Source: an uncultured Veillonellaceae bacterium
GTDB lineage: Bacteria > Bacillota > Negativicutes > Veillonellales > Negativicoccaceae
Direction of reading: 5' to 3'
DNA length: 64,000 nucleotides
NCBI GenBank assembly: GCA_945876385.1
Contig: CAMCNU010000004.1
Coordinates: 1 to 64,000, forward strand
Under the pieces are notes generated by a model. It saw only the letters and a program-made list of their open reading frames with translations. It was not told where the DNA came from and ran no database searches. Below, in pieces: positions 51,931 to 60,666 of this stretch (positions within the stretch are counted from its first letter, which is position 1; every line of letters starts with the position of its first letter). The position numbers and the translations under genes are program-made.

Positions 51931-53037
51931 TCAGACGTTGAAACGGAAGTAGGTGACATCACCGTCTTGCATGACGTAGTCCTTGCCTTCGAGCCTAAGC
52001 AGTCCCATTTCACGCGCTTTGGCCATGGACCCTGCGCGGACGAGATCGTCATAGGAGACGATTTCCGCCCGAATGAATCCGCGCTCGATATCGCTGTGAA
52101 TCTTGCCGGCGGCCTGCGGCGCTTTTGTCCCGCGGACAATCGTCCAGGCACGGGTTTCCATTTCGCCTGCAGTGAAGAAATTAATCAATCCCAAGAGCGA
52201 ATACGCCGCCTTAATCAACCGCTCCAATCCCGGCTCGTCCTCACCCAAATCCGCCAAAAAGGCGGCCGCTTCATCCGGCTCCAGCTCGGCGATTTCCGCT
52301 TCGATGGCGGCGGATACCGGTACCCAGCCCGCACCTTCGCGTTCGGCCAGCGCCGCCACCGCCTGTACGTGCGGATTGGCCAAGGGATCGGCAATCTCGT
52401 CTTCGCCGACGTTGGCGACATAGAGGACGGGCTTGCGGGTCAGCAAATTCAATTCCGCCAAGAGCGGCGCTTCATCGTCTGTCAACTCCGCCAGACGGGC
52501 AGGTTTTGCCTCTTCGAGCAGCGGCTGCACCTTGTCCAGAACGGCGAGCTCCGCTTTGGCCTCGGCGTTGCCGCTTTTCGCGATTTTTTCGATGCGTTTG
52601 CGTCGCTTGTCGACCGCATCCAAATCCGCCAAACACAACTCCGTCATGATAATCTCGATATCACGCAACGGATCGACCGACCCCGCCACGTGGGTGACAT
52701 TTTCATCTTCAAAACAGCGCACGACCTGCGCGATGGCATCCGTTTCACGGATATGCGCCAAAAACTGGTTGCCGAGGCCTTCGCCCTTGGACGCGCCCGC
52801 CACCAAGCCCGCAATATCGACAAAGCGAATGACCGCGGAAATCTGCTGCTTCGGTTGAAACATCTCCGTCAGATGCGCAAGCCGCGCGTCCGGTACGAGC
52901 GCGACGCCGACATTCGGCTCAATCGTACAAAACGGATAGTTGGCCGCTTCCGCGCCGGCTTTGGTAATCGCATTAAACAATGTGCTTTTGCCGACATTCG
53001 GAAGCCCGACGATGCCGACTTGTAAATTGGTACTCAT
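51931..53037 (-). CDS. ychF: redox-regulated ATPase YchF
   Basis: Obg-family P-loop ATPase associated with ribosomes, 368 residues. G1 GLPNVGKST, G3 DIAGLVAGASKGEGLGNQFL and NVGED are conserved, and the TGS-like C-terminus reads GKDYVMQDGDVTYFRFNV. The ATG at 53037 is seven bases behind AAGGAG; a GTG lies at 53040. The start overlaps the stop of the upstream aminotransferase-like gene (TGATG), so the two are coupled. Confidence 0.97.
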   Translation of the reverse strand: MSTNLQVGIVGLPNVGKSTLFNAITKAGAEAANYPFCTIEPNVGVALVPDARLAHLTEMFQPKQQISAVIRFVDIAGLVAGASKGEGLGNQFLAHIRETDAIAQVVRCFEDENVTHVAGSVDPLRDIEIIMTELCLADLDAVDKRRKRIEKIAKSGNAEAKAELAVLDKVQPLLEEAKPARLAELTDDEAPLLAELNLLTRKPVLYVANVGEDEIADPLANPHVQAVAALAEREGAGWVPVSAAIEAEIAELEPDEAAAFLADLGEDEPGLERLIKAAYSLLGLINFFTAGEMETRAWTIVRGTKAPQAAGKIHSDIERGFIRAEIVSYDDLVRAGSMAKAREMGLLRLEGKDYVMQDGDVTYFRFNV

Positions 53038-54089
53038 CACTCTTCTCCTTTAGCCGAGCGGACCGCTCCGCTCAAATCGACCCGCACACAGCCGGCACCC
53101 GCCGGTCCGAAATCCGCGCCGTCATGCAAGACCGCCGCCGGATATGCCGCCGCCACTGCCGCCGCGCTGCGCTTGTCCGTCCAGATAACGGGAATCTCCG
53201 CACCGCCCCAATACTCACTCCCGAATGTGTCGAGCAATTCGCGCACGCGCGCCATGACCGCGCCCAACGCCTGCCGCCGCTCCGTCCATTCCGCTTCGCC
53301 GCGCGCACTGTAACGGGCGACGACGCCCGCCGCCAAGACCGGCGATAACTCCGGCTCAACCAAGTAGCGCCCCAGCGCCTCGGCCAGCGGCACATCGCGC
53401 ACCTTGTCGACATCCGCCTGCCACGCCGCGGGAATGACACTGTACACCGCGCCCGGCAAGCCGCAAGGCGCCAGCGATACCGTCTCCAACACGCAAGACG
53501 CTGCCCCCTCGACGGCCAAGAGCGTCGCCGGCGCCGTCGTCACAAAATCCCCCGCCGTCGCGTCGTGAATGATGGTCATCCCCGTTTGCTGCGCATAACG
53601 TATCCACTGCAACATCTCGCGTGCCGTCATCGCAACCCCCGTCACGCCTTGTGCCGCCGCAATCTGTGCCAGTTTCGGTTCATGCATCGGCAGCGGAATC
53701 CGATACCCCAACTCGTCAAAACTGCTCAAGTACTCGATGCCGCGATAAAAGCCCTGATCCCATTCCGCGCCGCGTCCGTCGCCGATATGTACGGCCAGCG
53801 TTTCCAATCCGCCCGGATCCATCAGTGCGACAATCGTATCCGCACTCGCCGCCGCGATGAGCCGCGTCGCATCGATGCCCCAGCGGACATCATCCGGTGC
53901 CGCCGTGACACCGCGGCGGGTATACGCGGCCGCCACCGCCGCGCGCACCTCTTCGATACCCGGCGCCGGCGCACCGTCCAGCACGGCCTGCATCGCCTCA
54001 CGCATGACCGCGAGCGGCGCTGCCGCCCAACTCGCCCGCACCGTGCATCCGGCGCCGACAATGCGCCGCAAGGTTCGTTTCGTATTCAC
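53037..54089 (-). CDS. degenerate LL-diaminopimelate aminotransferase-like protein lacking the PLP lysine
   Basis: An intact 350-residue frame that aligns by eye with DapL/fold-I aminotransferases. Landmarks include VALMDPGGLETLAVHIG (like DPSYPVYVD), MTAREMLQWIRYAQQTGMTIIHDA (like the Asp of the PLP pyridine site) and a helix before the active lysine. The NPTG position reads QGVTG (147-151), and the SFSKTAG lysine position reads SLAPCG (205-210), so PLP should not be bound as a Schiff base. About 60 residues are missing at the N-terminus compared with DapL. Codon use looks normal, with no stops, so it is retained. It is coupled to ychF. Confidence 0.7.
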   Translation of the reverse strand: MNTKRTLRRIVGAGCTVRASWAAAPLAVMREAMQAVLDGAPAPGIEEVRAAVAAAYTRRGVTAAPDDVRWGIDATRLIAAASADTIVALMDPGGLETLAVHIGDGRGAEWDQGFYRGIEYLSSFDELGYRIPLPMHEPKLAQIAAAQGVTGVAMTAREMLQWIRYAQQTGMTIIHDATAGDFVTTAPATLLAVEGAASCVLETVSLAPCGLPGAVYSVIPAAWQADVDKVRDVPLAEALGRYLVEPELSPVLAAGVVARYSARGEAEWTERRQALGAVMARVRELLDTFGSEYWGGAEIPVIWTDKRSAAAVAAAYPAAVLHDGADFGPAGAGCVRVDLSGAVRSAKGEE

Positions 54090-54122
54090 CGTGTCACTCC
54101 TTACCTGCTGCTATATCTATTT

Positions 54123-54131
54123 ATTATAGCA
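54123..54131 (-). promoter_or_regulatory. extended -10 promoter of the aminotransferase-like/ychF unit
   Basis: TGCTATAAT on the minus strand, about 34 bases before the start at 54089. Confidence 0.6.
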
Positions 54132-54215
54132 TGCTTTAGCGACGCGCCGCAGTCCGACTTTGGTATATAATTTCACCGCTTTTTATCATTTTTATAAATA
54201 TTTGTCCCCTGATTA

Positions 54216-54224
54216 TGCTATCAT
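54216..54224 (+). promoter_or_regulatory. extended -10 promoter of the AEC transporter gene
   Basis: TGCTATCAT, 30 bases before the ATG at 54255, divergent from the promoter at 54123. Confidence 0.55.
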
Positions 54225-54254
54225 AAAGGGGACAACTGTACGGAGTGACACACC

Positions 54255-55229
54255 ATGAACGAACTATTACACATCTTACTATTCAATATGTTCCCGCTGA
54301 TCGGTCTGGCCGCGGCGGGATATTGGCTGGATTCGCAATTCAAAATCGACATCAAGACCCTGACGACCATCGTCTTTTACATCGTCCTGCCGGGACTGAT
54401 TTTTCTCAACGTCTACCAAATGCCGTTCGAAATCAGCAGTCTGCGTATCCTGGCAGCGGGCCTCGTCCTGCTCTGCCTGCATGCCCTGCTGGCAGAAATC
54501 ATCGCCCGTTGGCGCGGCTACGACCCCGGCAAACGGGAAAGCTTCCGCGTGATGACCATGTTTACCAACTGCGGCAACATCGGCCTGTCGATGATTACCC
54601 TCATCTACAGCCAGCCGCCCTTTGTCAACGGCTACGAACAGCCCTACCACACCACGGCGATGGCGGCCATTACCATTTTGCTGATTATGACCAATGTCCT
54701 GCTCAATACCCTCGGCCTCTACCTGTCCGGCCGCGGCCGGCTGACGCCGCGCGACGCCCTGCGCATGATTCAGCACATGCCGACCGTCTATGTCGTCCTG
54801 CTCGCCATTGCGGTCAAGTACTTTGCCGTACCCGTGCATACCTGGTTCGTCTGGCAAATCGTGGAACGCATCGCGGTGACCTTGCCGCTCTTTGCGATGC
54901 TGATTCTCGGTATCCAGCTGCACCGCACGACGATTTACTGGTTCAACCCCGACGTCTGGCTCGCCGTCGTCACCCGCCTCGTCATCGGCCCCTTGCTCGC
55001 GCTCGGCGTCATCTACGCCTATGGCGACTTTTCGCCGATTGCCTCGCAGGTCCTGCTCATCTTCTCCGCCGTCCCCTGTGCGGTCAACTCCGTCCTCTTT
55101 GCCGTCGAATTCAAAAACTATCCCGGCTACACGACCCAGACCGTCATGTCAAGCTTCATCGTCGGCTCGGTGACACTCACCGCCGTCATCTACCTCGCGC
55201 GCATCCTCTTCCCCGTGCCGATGTGGTGA
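54255..55229 (+). CDS. AEC-family (auxin efflux carrier-like) transporter
   Basis: A 324-residue membrane protein of the AEC superfamily, with ten predicted segments and the family's Asn/Gly-rich segments: FTNCGNIGLSMI in the first half and SAVPCAVNSVLFAVEF in the second. Bacterial members carry malate, lactate or other organic anions. It starts with ATG at 55255-1000-type spacing from CGGAGTG, and no intrinsic terminator follows the stop for 170 bases. Confidence 0.88.
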   Translation: MNELLHILLFNMFPLIGLAAAGYWLDSQFKIDIKTLTTIVFYIVLPGLIFLNVYQMPFEISSLRILAAGLVLLCLHALLAEIIARWRGYDPGKRESFRVMTMFTNCGNIGLSMITLIYSQPPFVNGYEQPYHTTAMAAITILLIMTNVLLNTLGLYLSGRGRLTPRDALRMIQHMPTVYVVLLAIAVKYFAVPVHTWFVWQIVERIAVTLPLFAMLILGIQLHRTTIYWFNPDVWLAVVTRLVIGPLLALGVIYAYGDFSPIASQVLLIFSAVPCAVNSVLFAVEFKNYPGYTTQTVMSSFIVGSVTLTAVIYLARILFPVPMW

Positions 55230-55400
55230 GCGCACGCTGACCGTATCGACCGCACCGACCGCAGCACGTACCCCCCCACACGCCCCGCCACACACTGCCC
55301 GCCCCTCCATACCTCGTCGCCGCGACTCAACCGCCCGCACGAAACGCACCACACACACCGCTCTCCCCTACGCCACTTACGTGCCACCCTATCACCCTAC
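55230..55400 (+). other. C-rich, G-poor stretch after the AEC gene
   Basis: The 170 bases after the AEC stop are strongly C-rich and G-poor on the plus strand, with runs such as ACCCCCCCACACG, and contain no supportable gene. A Rho-dependent terminator is a reasonable reading; the intrinsic hairpin comes only at 55403. Confidence 0.5.
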
Positions 55401-55402
55401 GC

Positions 55403-55429
55403 AAAAACGCCGCCCCCGGGCGGCGTTTT
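55403..55429. terminator. bidirectional terminator
   Basis: Stem AAAACGCCGCC with loop CCC, closing the AEC gene (+) and the Lys-rich protein gene (-). Confidence 0.85.
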
Positions 55430-55437
55430 GTGCGGCG

Positions 55438-55923
55438 TCATTTCTTCTTTTTCTTGTCTTTTTTCGACTTCTTGGATTTCTTTTTCTCTTTTTTCTTGTC
55501 TTTCTTTTTCTCGTCTTTCTGCGCGGCTACGGCATGATGGTCGTCACAGCAATCGCAGTCGCAGTCGCATGCTTCCTCCGTGTCGTCGCCATATTCGTGC
55601 AAAAAGGTGTCGCTCGGAAGTTCTTCGACGTCATCGGGTTCTTCGTACAAATCCCCGTACAATTCTTCCTGCAACTCATCGTAAAGCCGAATGATTTCAT
55701 CGACCCGATCGCCCAATTCGCGGTAGCGTTCCATCCGCAGCCGGATTTGCTCCCGGGCAAACGAATACGCCTGCAGCGTTTCTTCATCGGCTTTCGCCGC
55801 CGCTTCCTCTTCCGCCTGCAAATCATCCAGCATGTCCTGTCCGTCGAGCAGTTCGACGCAGATTTCATGCAACAGCTCGCTGATGGTCAAGCTGTACGTA
55901 TCAATCGGTAACGGTTGGCTCAT
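55438..55923 (-). CDS. helical protein with Cys/Asp/His cluster and Lys-rich tail
   Basis: A 161-residue protein I do not recognise. Residues 15-90 are strongly acidic and alpha-helical, likely a coiled coil. Residues 119-130 hold a dense CDCDCDCCDDHH cluster, well suited to bind a soft metal such as Zn, Ni or Cu. Residues 136-161 are almost all lysine. No signal peptide is present, so it is cytoplasmic. The opposite charges of the body and the tail suggest binding to nucleic acid or an acidic partner. It stands alone between two terminators/promoters; AGGAGG precedes the ATG. Confidence 0.8.
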   Translation of the reverse strand: MSQPLPIDTYSLTISELLHEICVELLDGQDMLDDLQAEEEAAAKADEETLQAYSFAREQIRLRMERYRELGDRVDEIIRLYDELQEELYGDLYEEPDDVEELPSDTFLHEYGDDTEEACDCDCDCCDDHHAVAAQKDEKKKDKKKEKKKSKKSKKDKKKKK

Positions 55924-56014
55924 GGTATCCTCCTTATACTGACCGCATATAACCCCTTATGGTAGTATTCGCTCTCGGCGGGCGATTTCCTTTTTATCGA
56001 ATAGAGGGGAATTA

Positions 56015-56023
56015 TGCTATACT
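56015..56023 (+). promoter_or_regulatory. extended -10 promoter of the CorC-type gene
   Basis: TGCTATACT, 36 bases before the ATG at 56060. Confidence 0.55.
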
Positions 56024-56059
56024 GGAGGTACTATACAATAATGAAAGAGGAGAGTGGAT

Positions 56060-57412
56060 ATGGATAGCGATCACCCCGGGTGGCAACTATTATTTTTATT
56101 CTTGTTAATTGTCGCGAACGGTATCTTTTCCGCAACGGAAATTGCCGTCGTCAGTGCCAAAAAATTACGCTTACAGCGCGAAGCGGACAAGGGCTCGGCG
56201 GCCGCCAAAGCGGCATTGGATATCGCCCGCAACCCCAACCGGCTGTTTTCGACGATCCAAATCGGCATTACCGCCATCGGCGTCGTCACGGGGATGGTCG
56301 GGGCCTCGACACTGGCCGATCCGCTGGCCGCGCAGATTGCCCGCGTGCCGTTTTTGGCGTCGTATGCACAGGCCTTGAGTCTGGTCATTATCATGTCGGG
56401 CGTCACGTATTTCACGCTGATACTCGGCGAGCTCGTCCCGAAGCGAATCGCCATCAATGCGCCGGAAGCGGTCACCATGACGGTGGCGCGACCGATGGCG
56501 CTCTTTGCCAAAATCAATACGCCGATTATTTGGTTTATGTCGGCATCGACGGGATTGGTCTTGCGGATTTTAGGGATTCGCATTGTCGATGAACAACCCG
56601 TCAGCGAAGAAGAAATCCGATTTCTCTTGCGGCAGGGCGCGCAGCTCGGAACGTTTGACGCGAATGAGCCGGAGCTCATCGACCGGATTTTCCGCTTAAA
56701 CGATATTCCCGCGGAAAATATCATGACCGCCCGACCGCAGTTGCTGTGGCTCGATTTGGCGGAAGACGAGGCGACGCTCGAGCAGCTGATTTTGACGACA
56801 CGCCATACCCGCTTGCCCGTCGGGCACGAGTCGCTGGACGATTTTCGCGGCTTGGTGCGGATGCAGGACCTGCTCACCGACCGGTTGCGTACTCCGCAAC
56901 GCTCCTGGCATGAGCTGATTCGCCGGCGCACGGAAACGCCGCTCTATATCCCCGAGACGCTCACTCTCAATAAGACGCTGGAGCTGTTTCGTGCGCACAG
57001 TGCGCATGAAGCGATTATCCTCGACGAGTACGGCGCACCGGAAGGATTAATCACGCTCAACGACATCATGGAGGAGATTATCGGCACGATTCCCGCCAGT
57101 GTCCACGAACGGCTCGCGGAACGCAACCGCATCATTCGCCGCTCGGCGGATTCGTGGCTGATTGACGGGTTGCTCCCGATTGAGGACTTCAAGCAATTTT
57201 TCCATATCCGCACATTGCTCCCCAAAGAGGGCGAAGACTATTACAAGACGCTGGGCGGATTTATGATTTTCCTGTGCGGCTACTTGCCCAAGGAAGCGGA
57301 TACGATTACCTATGAGGAGTTTACCTTTGAGGTCGTCGACACGGACAATTTCCGTATCGACAAGGTCCTCGTCAAACGCCATCCGCTGCCCGCGCCGCCC
57401 CAAGAGGAATGA
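56060..57412 (+). CDS. hemolysin/CorC-type (CNNM, CBS, CorC_HlyC) membrane protein
   Basis: A 450-residue protein. It has a DUF21/CNNM membrane domain (about 8-190) with NGIFSATEIAVVSAKK and ILGELVPKRIAI, two CBS modules (about 205-325) including HEAIILDEYGAPEGLITLNDIMEEI, and a CorC_HlyC domain near the C-terminus. Such proteins move Mg2+ or related ions, or aid their efflux; direct haemolytic activity is not implied. The ATG at 56060 follows AGAGGAG; a GTG at 56054 is possible. The sRNA promoter begins right after its stop. Confidence 0.92.
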   Translation: MDSDHPGWQLLFLFLLIVANGIFSATEIAVVSAKKLRLQREADKGSAAAKAALDIARNPNRLFSTIQIGITAIGVVTGMVGASTLADPLAAQIARVPFLASYAQALSLVIIMSGVTYFTLILGELVPKRIAINAPEAVTMTVARPMALFAKINTPIIWFMSASTGLVLRILGIRIVDEQPVSEEEIRFLLRQGAQLGTFDANEPELIDRIFRLNDIPAENIMTARPQLLWLDLAEDEATLEQLILTTRHTRLPVGHESLDDFRGLVRMQDLLTDRLRTPQRSWHELIRRRTETPLYIPETLTLNKTLELFRAHSAHEAIILDEYGAPEGLITLNDIMEEIIGTIPASVHERLAERNRIIRRSADSWLIDGLLPIEDFKQFFHIRTLLPKEGEDYYKTLGGFMIFLCGYLPKEADTITYEEFTFEVVDTDNFRIDKVLVKRHPLPAPPQEE

Positions 57413-57441
57413 TTGCACAAACAGGCGTGTTCTTTTATAAT
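57413..57441 (+). promoter_or_regulatory. promoter of the candidate small RNA
   Basis: TTGCAC (57413-57418), 17 bases, TATAAT (57436-57441), starting at the base after the CorC-type stop codon. Confidence 0.8.
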
Positions 57442-57448
57442 GAAGACA

Positions 57449-57592
57449 AGGATACGGCGGCAACCGTTCATATATATGTCATTTCAATTTTCGACGGTGT
57501 TGTTAATTGCGGTGATTCATGTAGTGAAACCCATTTCCGGGAGCGGCCGTATCCGTAAAAAAGACTTCAGCTGCAGCTGAAGTCTTTTTGTG
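57449..57592 (+). ncRNA. candidate structured small RNA of unknown family
   Basis: Transcription from the promoter at 57413 should start at about 57448-57450. The RNA begins with GGATACGGC (57450-57458), which pairs perfectly with GCCGTATCC (57546-57554) to close a roughly 105-base domain. Inside, GGT/ACC with TTCA/TGAA forms a hairpin. A strong terminator (57557-57589) follows immediately. There is no plus-strand gene downstream for it to lead. A 34-codon frame from 57476 lacks a ribosome site. It does not show the motifs of SRP RNA or tmRNA; 6S-type was considered but not shown. Confidence 0.6.
57557..57589. terminator. bidirectional terminator between small RNA and RND operon
   Basis: Stem AAAAAGACTTCAGC with loop TGCA and T runs on both strands. 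Ends the small RNA (+) and the RND operon (-). Confidence 0.9.
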
Positions 57593-57594
57593 TG

Positions 57595-60500
57595 TCACGA
57601 TAGGGAGCGGTCTCCGTTTTCTTCCGCGTGATAGACCCATGCATAGAGCGCGGGCAAAAACACCAGCGTCAGTACGGTCGCCACCAGCAGACCGCCGCTG
57701 AGCGCAAAGGCCATCGGCGCCCAAAAATACGAGCGCATCAGCGGTATCATCGCCAGCACCGCCGCCATCGCCGTCAGCATAATCGGGCGGAACCGCAGCA
57801 AGGTCGAATCGATCACCGCATTCCACACGGTTTCGCCCGCGGCGCGGTGTTTTTCAATCTGGTCAAGCAGGATAATCGAGTTGCGTATCAGCATCCCGCC
57901 GAGCGAGATGATGCCGAGTACGGCGACAAATCCGATCGGATAGCGCGTCACCTGCAGTGCGATAATCGCGCCGATGAGGCCGAGCGGCGCCGTCAGTACC
58001 GCCAGTACCATCAGCCGCAAGCGCTTGAGCTGGAACATCAAGAGCGCCATAATCACAAATACCATAATCGGCAAAACTTTCACGATGGACGCCATCGAAA
58101 GGTGGCTGCGCTCCGTGCTGCCGTCATATTCCAATCGATAGCCGGCCGGCAACGATTCGCGGAAGTCTTTGAGGCGCTCGCGATACAACTCTTCCGTGAC
58201 GGAGTCGCCCGGTACATCACCGATGGTATCGGCCTGCAAGGTAATGCACGGAACCAGGTCACGCCGCCAAACGGTCGCGTTTTCGTTGACAAGCGACAAG
58301 GTCGCCATCTGCCCCAGCGGGACGTAGCGGCCGCTACCGATATGAATCGGCAGTTGCGCCAGACCGCTGAGCCGCTCCGCACCGATATCGGGCAAGCGGA
58401 ATACCACCGGCACGAGCCTGTCGCCCGCAGTCGCCTGCGCGGCTTCGATCCCGGACAGCTTGGCGTAGAGGTCGGCCGCCACCGCATAGTTGTCAATCCC
58501 CAACCGGCGCACACTGTCCTGCTGAATATCGACCTGTACACTCGGCATCTCCTGCGGCCAATTCATTTCCGCGCGACTGATTTGCGGCGATGAGCGAATG
58601 ATTTCCGTCGCCTCCTGCGCCAGTGCGGTCAATGTCGGGATATCCGGCCCCGTCAGGCGCATCATCACGGGATACGCGGCGGGCGGTCCGACTTGAATCA
58701 AGCGGATATTGGCCCGCAAGTCCGGGAATTCGTCATGCAAGATTCGTTCCAAGTCGCGATGCACTTCGACACGCGTCGCGGCATCCGTCGCCGTGATGAT
58801 GAGCTGGGCATAATTGTCTTTCGGCGGCGACGGCAAAAACGGCAAGATAAAACGCGGCGAGCTTTCACCGACGTAGGACACGACGGAGGATACCCGCTTG
58901 TCGCCGATAAAATGCGACTCCAACCGCTTGAGCTCACGCTCCGTCGCTTGTATCGACGCCCCCAGCGGCAATTCCGTCTCGACGATAAGCTCCGGACGAA
59001 CAGACGCCGGGAAAAATTCCTTCTTGAGCAGCGGGAAACTCGCCACCGCCAGCAAAAAGGCCGCGAGCGTCGCCAGCACCACGACGCGGCGATGTCGCAA
59101 TGTCCACTCCAAGGCGCGCCGAAATGTCCGGTACAACCTGTCCTGCCACTGCTGCCAGCGCGACGGCGCGGACTTCTCAGCCGGCAGCCGAATCAGGCTG
59201 TAACCCAAGACGGGACTGACCAGCACGGACACGATCCACGAGAGCACGAGCGCGATACAAGTCACGGAAAACAGACTGCCCGTATACTCCGAGACCATCC
59301 CGTGCGAGAGCCCGATGGGGATAAATCCCGAGGCTGTAATCAGCGTCCCCGTCAGCATCGGAAAGGCCGTTTCGTCATATGCCGCCGTTGCCGCCGCGAC
59401 CCGGTCGTAGCCGTCTTCGAGCTTGCGTTGCATCATTTCGATGACGATAATCGCATCATCGACGAGCAGTCCCAACGCGATAATCAGCGCCCCGAGCGAG
59501 ACAATCTGTAAATCGATACGGTTCAGCTCCATCAGGATAAACGTCCCCGCCACCACGACCGGTATCGACAGCGCAACAACCGCCCCCGAACGCCATCCGA
59601 GCGTCATAAAACTGACCGCCAGGACGATGACAATCGCTTCAAATAGCGAACGGGTAAATTCATTAATCGACTGCTTGACGACATGCGGCTGATGCGCCAC
59701 CTGTCCGATTTCCAATCCCAGCGGCAACCGGTCCCGCCACTGCGCGACATGCTCGTCCAGCGCCTCGCCGACATGCAAGATATTGCCGCCCGGACTCATC
59801 GAGACGGCAATCCCGATAGCCTCCTTGCCGTTGAAATACATCTGCGGTTCTTTCGGCTCACGATATCCGTCCCGTACCGTGGCGATTTCCCCCAGACGAA
59901 ACGACCGCTCACCCAAATGGACGGTCAGATTTTCCACGGCGGCGGCCCCGTCCAGGAGTCCCGTCACCCGCAACGAAATGCGGTTGTGCTCCGTCTGAAT
60001 CGTCCCCGCGGGAAGCAATGTCCCCTGCTGCTGCAAAAGCTGAAACAACAGCCGCGGGTCAATCCCCAGCGCCGCCAATTTCGCTTCATCCATCTCGACA
60101 TAGACCGTCTGCTTGCGCACACCGACGAGATTGACTTTTTGGACATCGTCGATTTGCAATAAATCCCGACGGATTTGCTCGGCGGCCGCGCGCTTTTCTT
60201 CGTACGAATACTCATCGCCCGTCAATGCATAAATCGATCCGAACACATCATCAAAACGGTCATTGATAAACGGCCCGCGCACACCCTTGGGAAGCTCGCT
60301 CCATACACTGTTGACGAGGTTTCGCACTTCCGTCCACGTCGGCCGAATCTGCGCGGCCGGCAAATCTTCCTTGAGCCAGACATAGATGACCGTCCGATCG
60401 CCGTGCGTGTAGCTTTGGATAAAATCCAACCCCGGCGTATCCTGTAACTTTTCTTCGAGTTTGTCGGTCACCTGCGCCGTCATCTGATCGGCCGTTGCGC

Positions 60501-60666
60501 CCGGCCAGACCGCCGTCACCACCATCTGCCGAATGGTAAAATCCGGGTCTTCGCGCCGTCCGAGCTCCATAAAGCTGTAGATTCCGCCGATGAGTATCGC
60601 CGCCACGAAGAAATATACAATGGACCGGTAGCCGAGTGCCCAACGCGCTAAATTAAATCGTTTCAT
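57595..60666 (-). CDS. RND-family efflux pump permease
   Basis: A 1023-residue inner-membrane RND pump subunit (AcrB/MexF-like, HAE1/multidrug branch by length and motifs). Twelve membrane segments, two large periplasmic loops. The TM4 proton-relay Asp pair is in LLVDDAIIVIEM, and the family N-terminus with REDPDFTIRQMVV is present. Coupled to the adaptor gene by ATGA at 60663-60666; no outer-membrane TolC-type factor is in the window, so one encoded elsewhere must be used. Confidence 0.95.
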   Translation of the reverse strand: MKRFNLARWALGYRSIVYFFVAAILIGGIYSFMELGRREDPDFTIRQMVVTAVWPGATADQMTAQVTDKLEEKLQDTPGLDFIQSYTHGDRTVIYVWLKEDLPAAQIRPTWTEVRNLVNSVWSELPKGVRGPFINDRFDDVFGSIYALTGDEYSYEEKRAAAEQIRRDLLQIDDVQKVNLVGVRKQTVYVEMDEAKLAALGIDPRLLFQLLQQQGTLLPAGTIQTEHNRISLRVTGLLDGAAAVENLTVHLGERSFRLGEIATVRDGYREPKEPQMYFNGKEAIGIAVSMSPGGNILHVGEALDEHVAQWRDRLPLGLEIGQVAHQPHVVKQSINEFTRSLFEAIVIVLAVSFMTLGWRSGAVVALSIPVVVAGTFILMELNRIDLQIVSLGALIIALGLLVDDAIIVIEMMQRKLEDGYDRVAAATAAYDETAFPMLTGTLITASGFIPIGLSHGMVSEYTGSLFSVTCIALVLSWIVSVLVSPVLGYSLIRLPAEKSAPSRWQQWQDRLYRTFRRALEWTLRHRRVVVLATLAAFLLAVASFPLLKKEFFPASVRPELIVETELPLGASIQATERELKRLESHFIGDKRVSSVVSYVGESSPRFILPFLPSPPKDNYAQLIITATDAATRVEVHRDLERILHDEFPDLRANIRLIQVGPPAAYPVMMRLTGPDIPTLTALAQEATEIIRSSPQISRAEMNWPQEMPSVQVDIQQDSVRRLGIDNYAVAADLYAKLSGIEAAQATAGDRLVPVVFRLPDIGAERLSGLAQLPIHIGSGRYVPLGQMATLSLVNENATVWRRDLVPCITLQADTIGDVPGDSVTEELYRERLKDFRESLPAGYRLEYDGSTERSHLSMASIVKVLPIMVFVIMALLMFQLKRLRLMVLAVLTAPLGLIGAIIALQVTRYPIGFVAVLGIISLGGMLIRNSIILLDQIEKHRAAGETVWNAVIDSTLLRFRPIMLTAMAAVLAMIPLMRSYFWAPMAFALSGGLLVATVLTLVFLPALYAWVYHAEENGDRSLS

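Noticed and set aside
57476-57580. A 34-codon frame inside the candidate small RNA
   Set aside because: No ribosome site, and the end of the frame runs into the terminator stem, so translation is unlikely.
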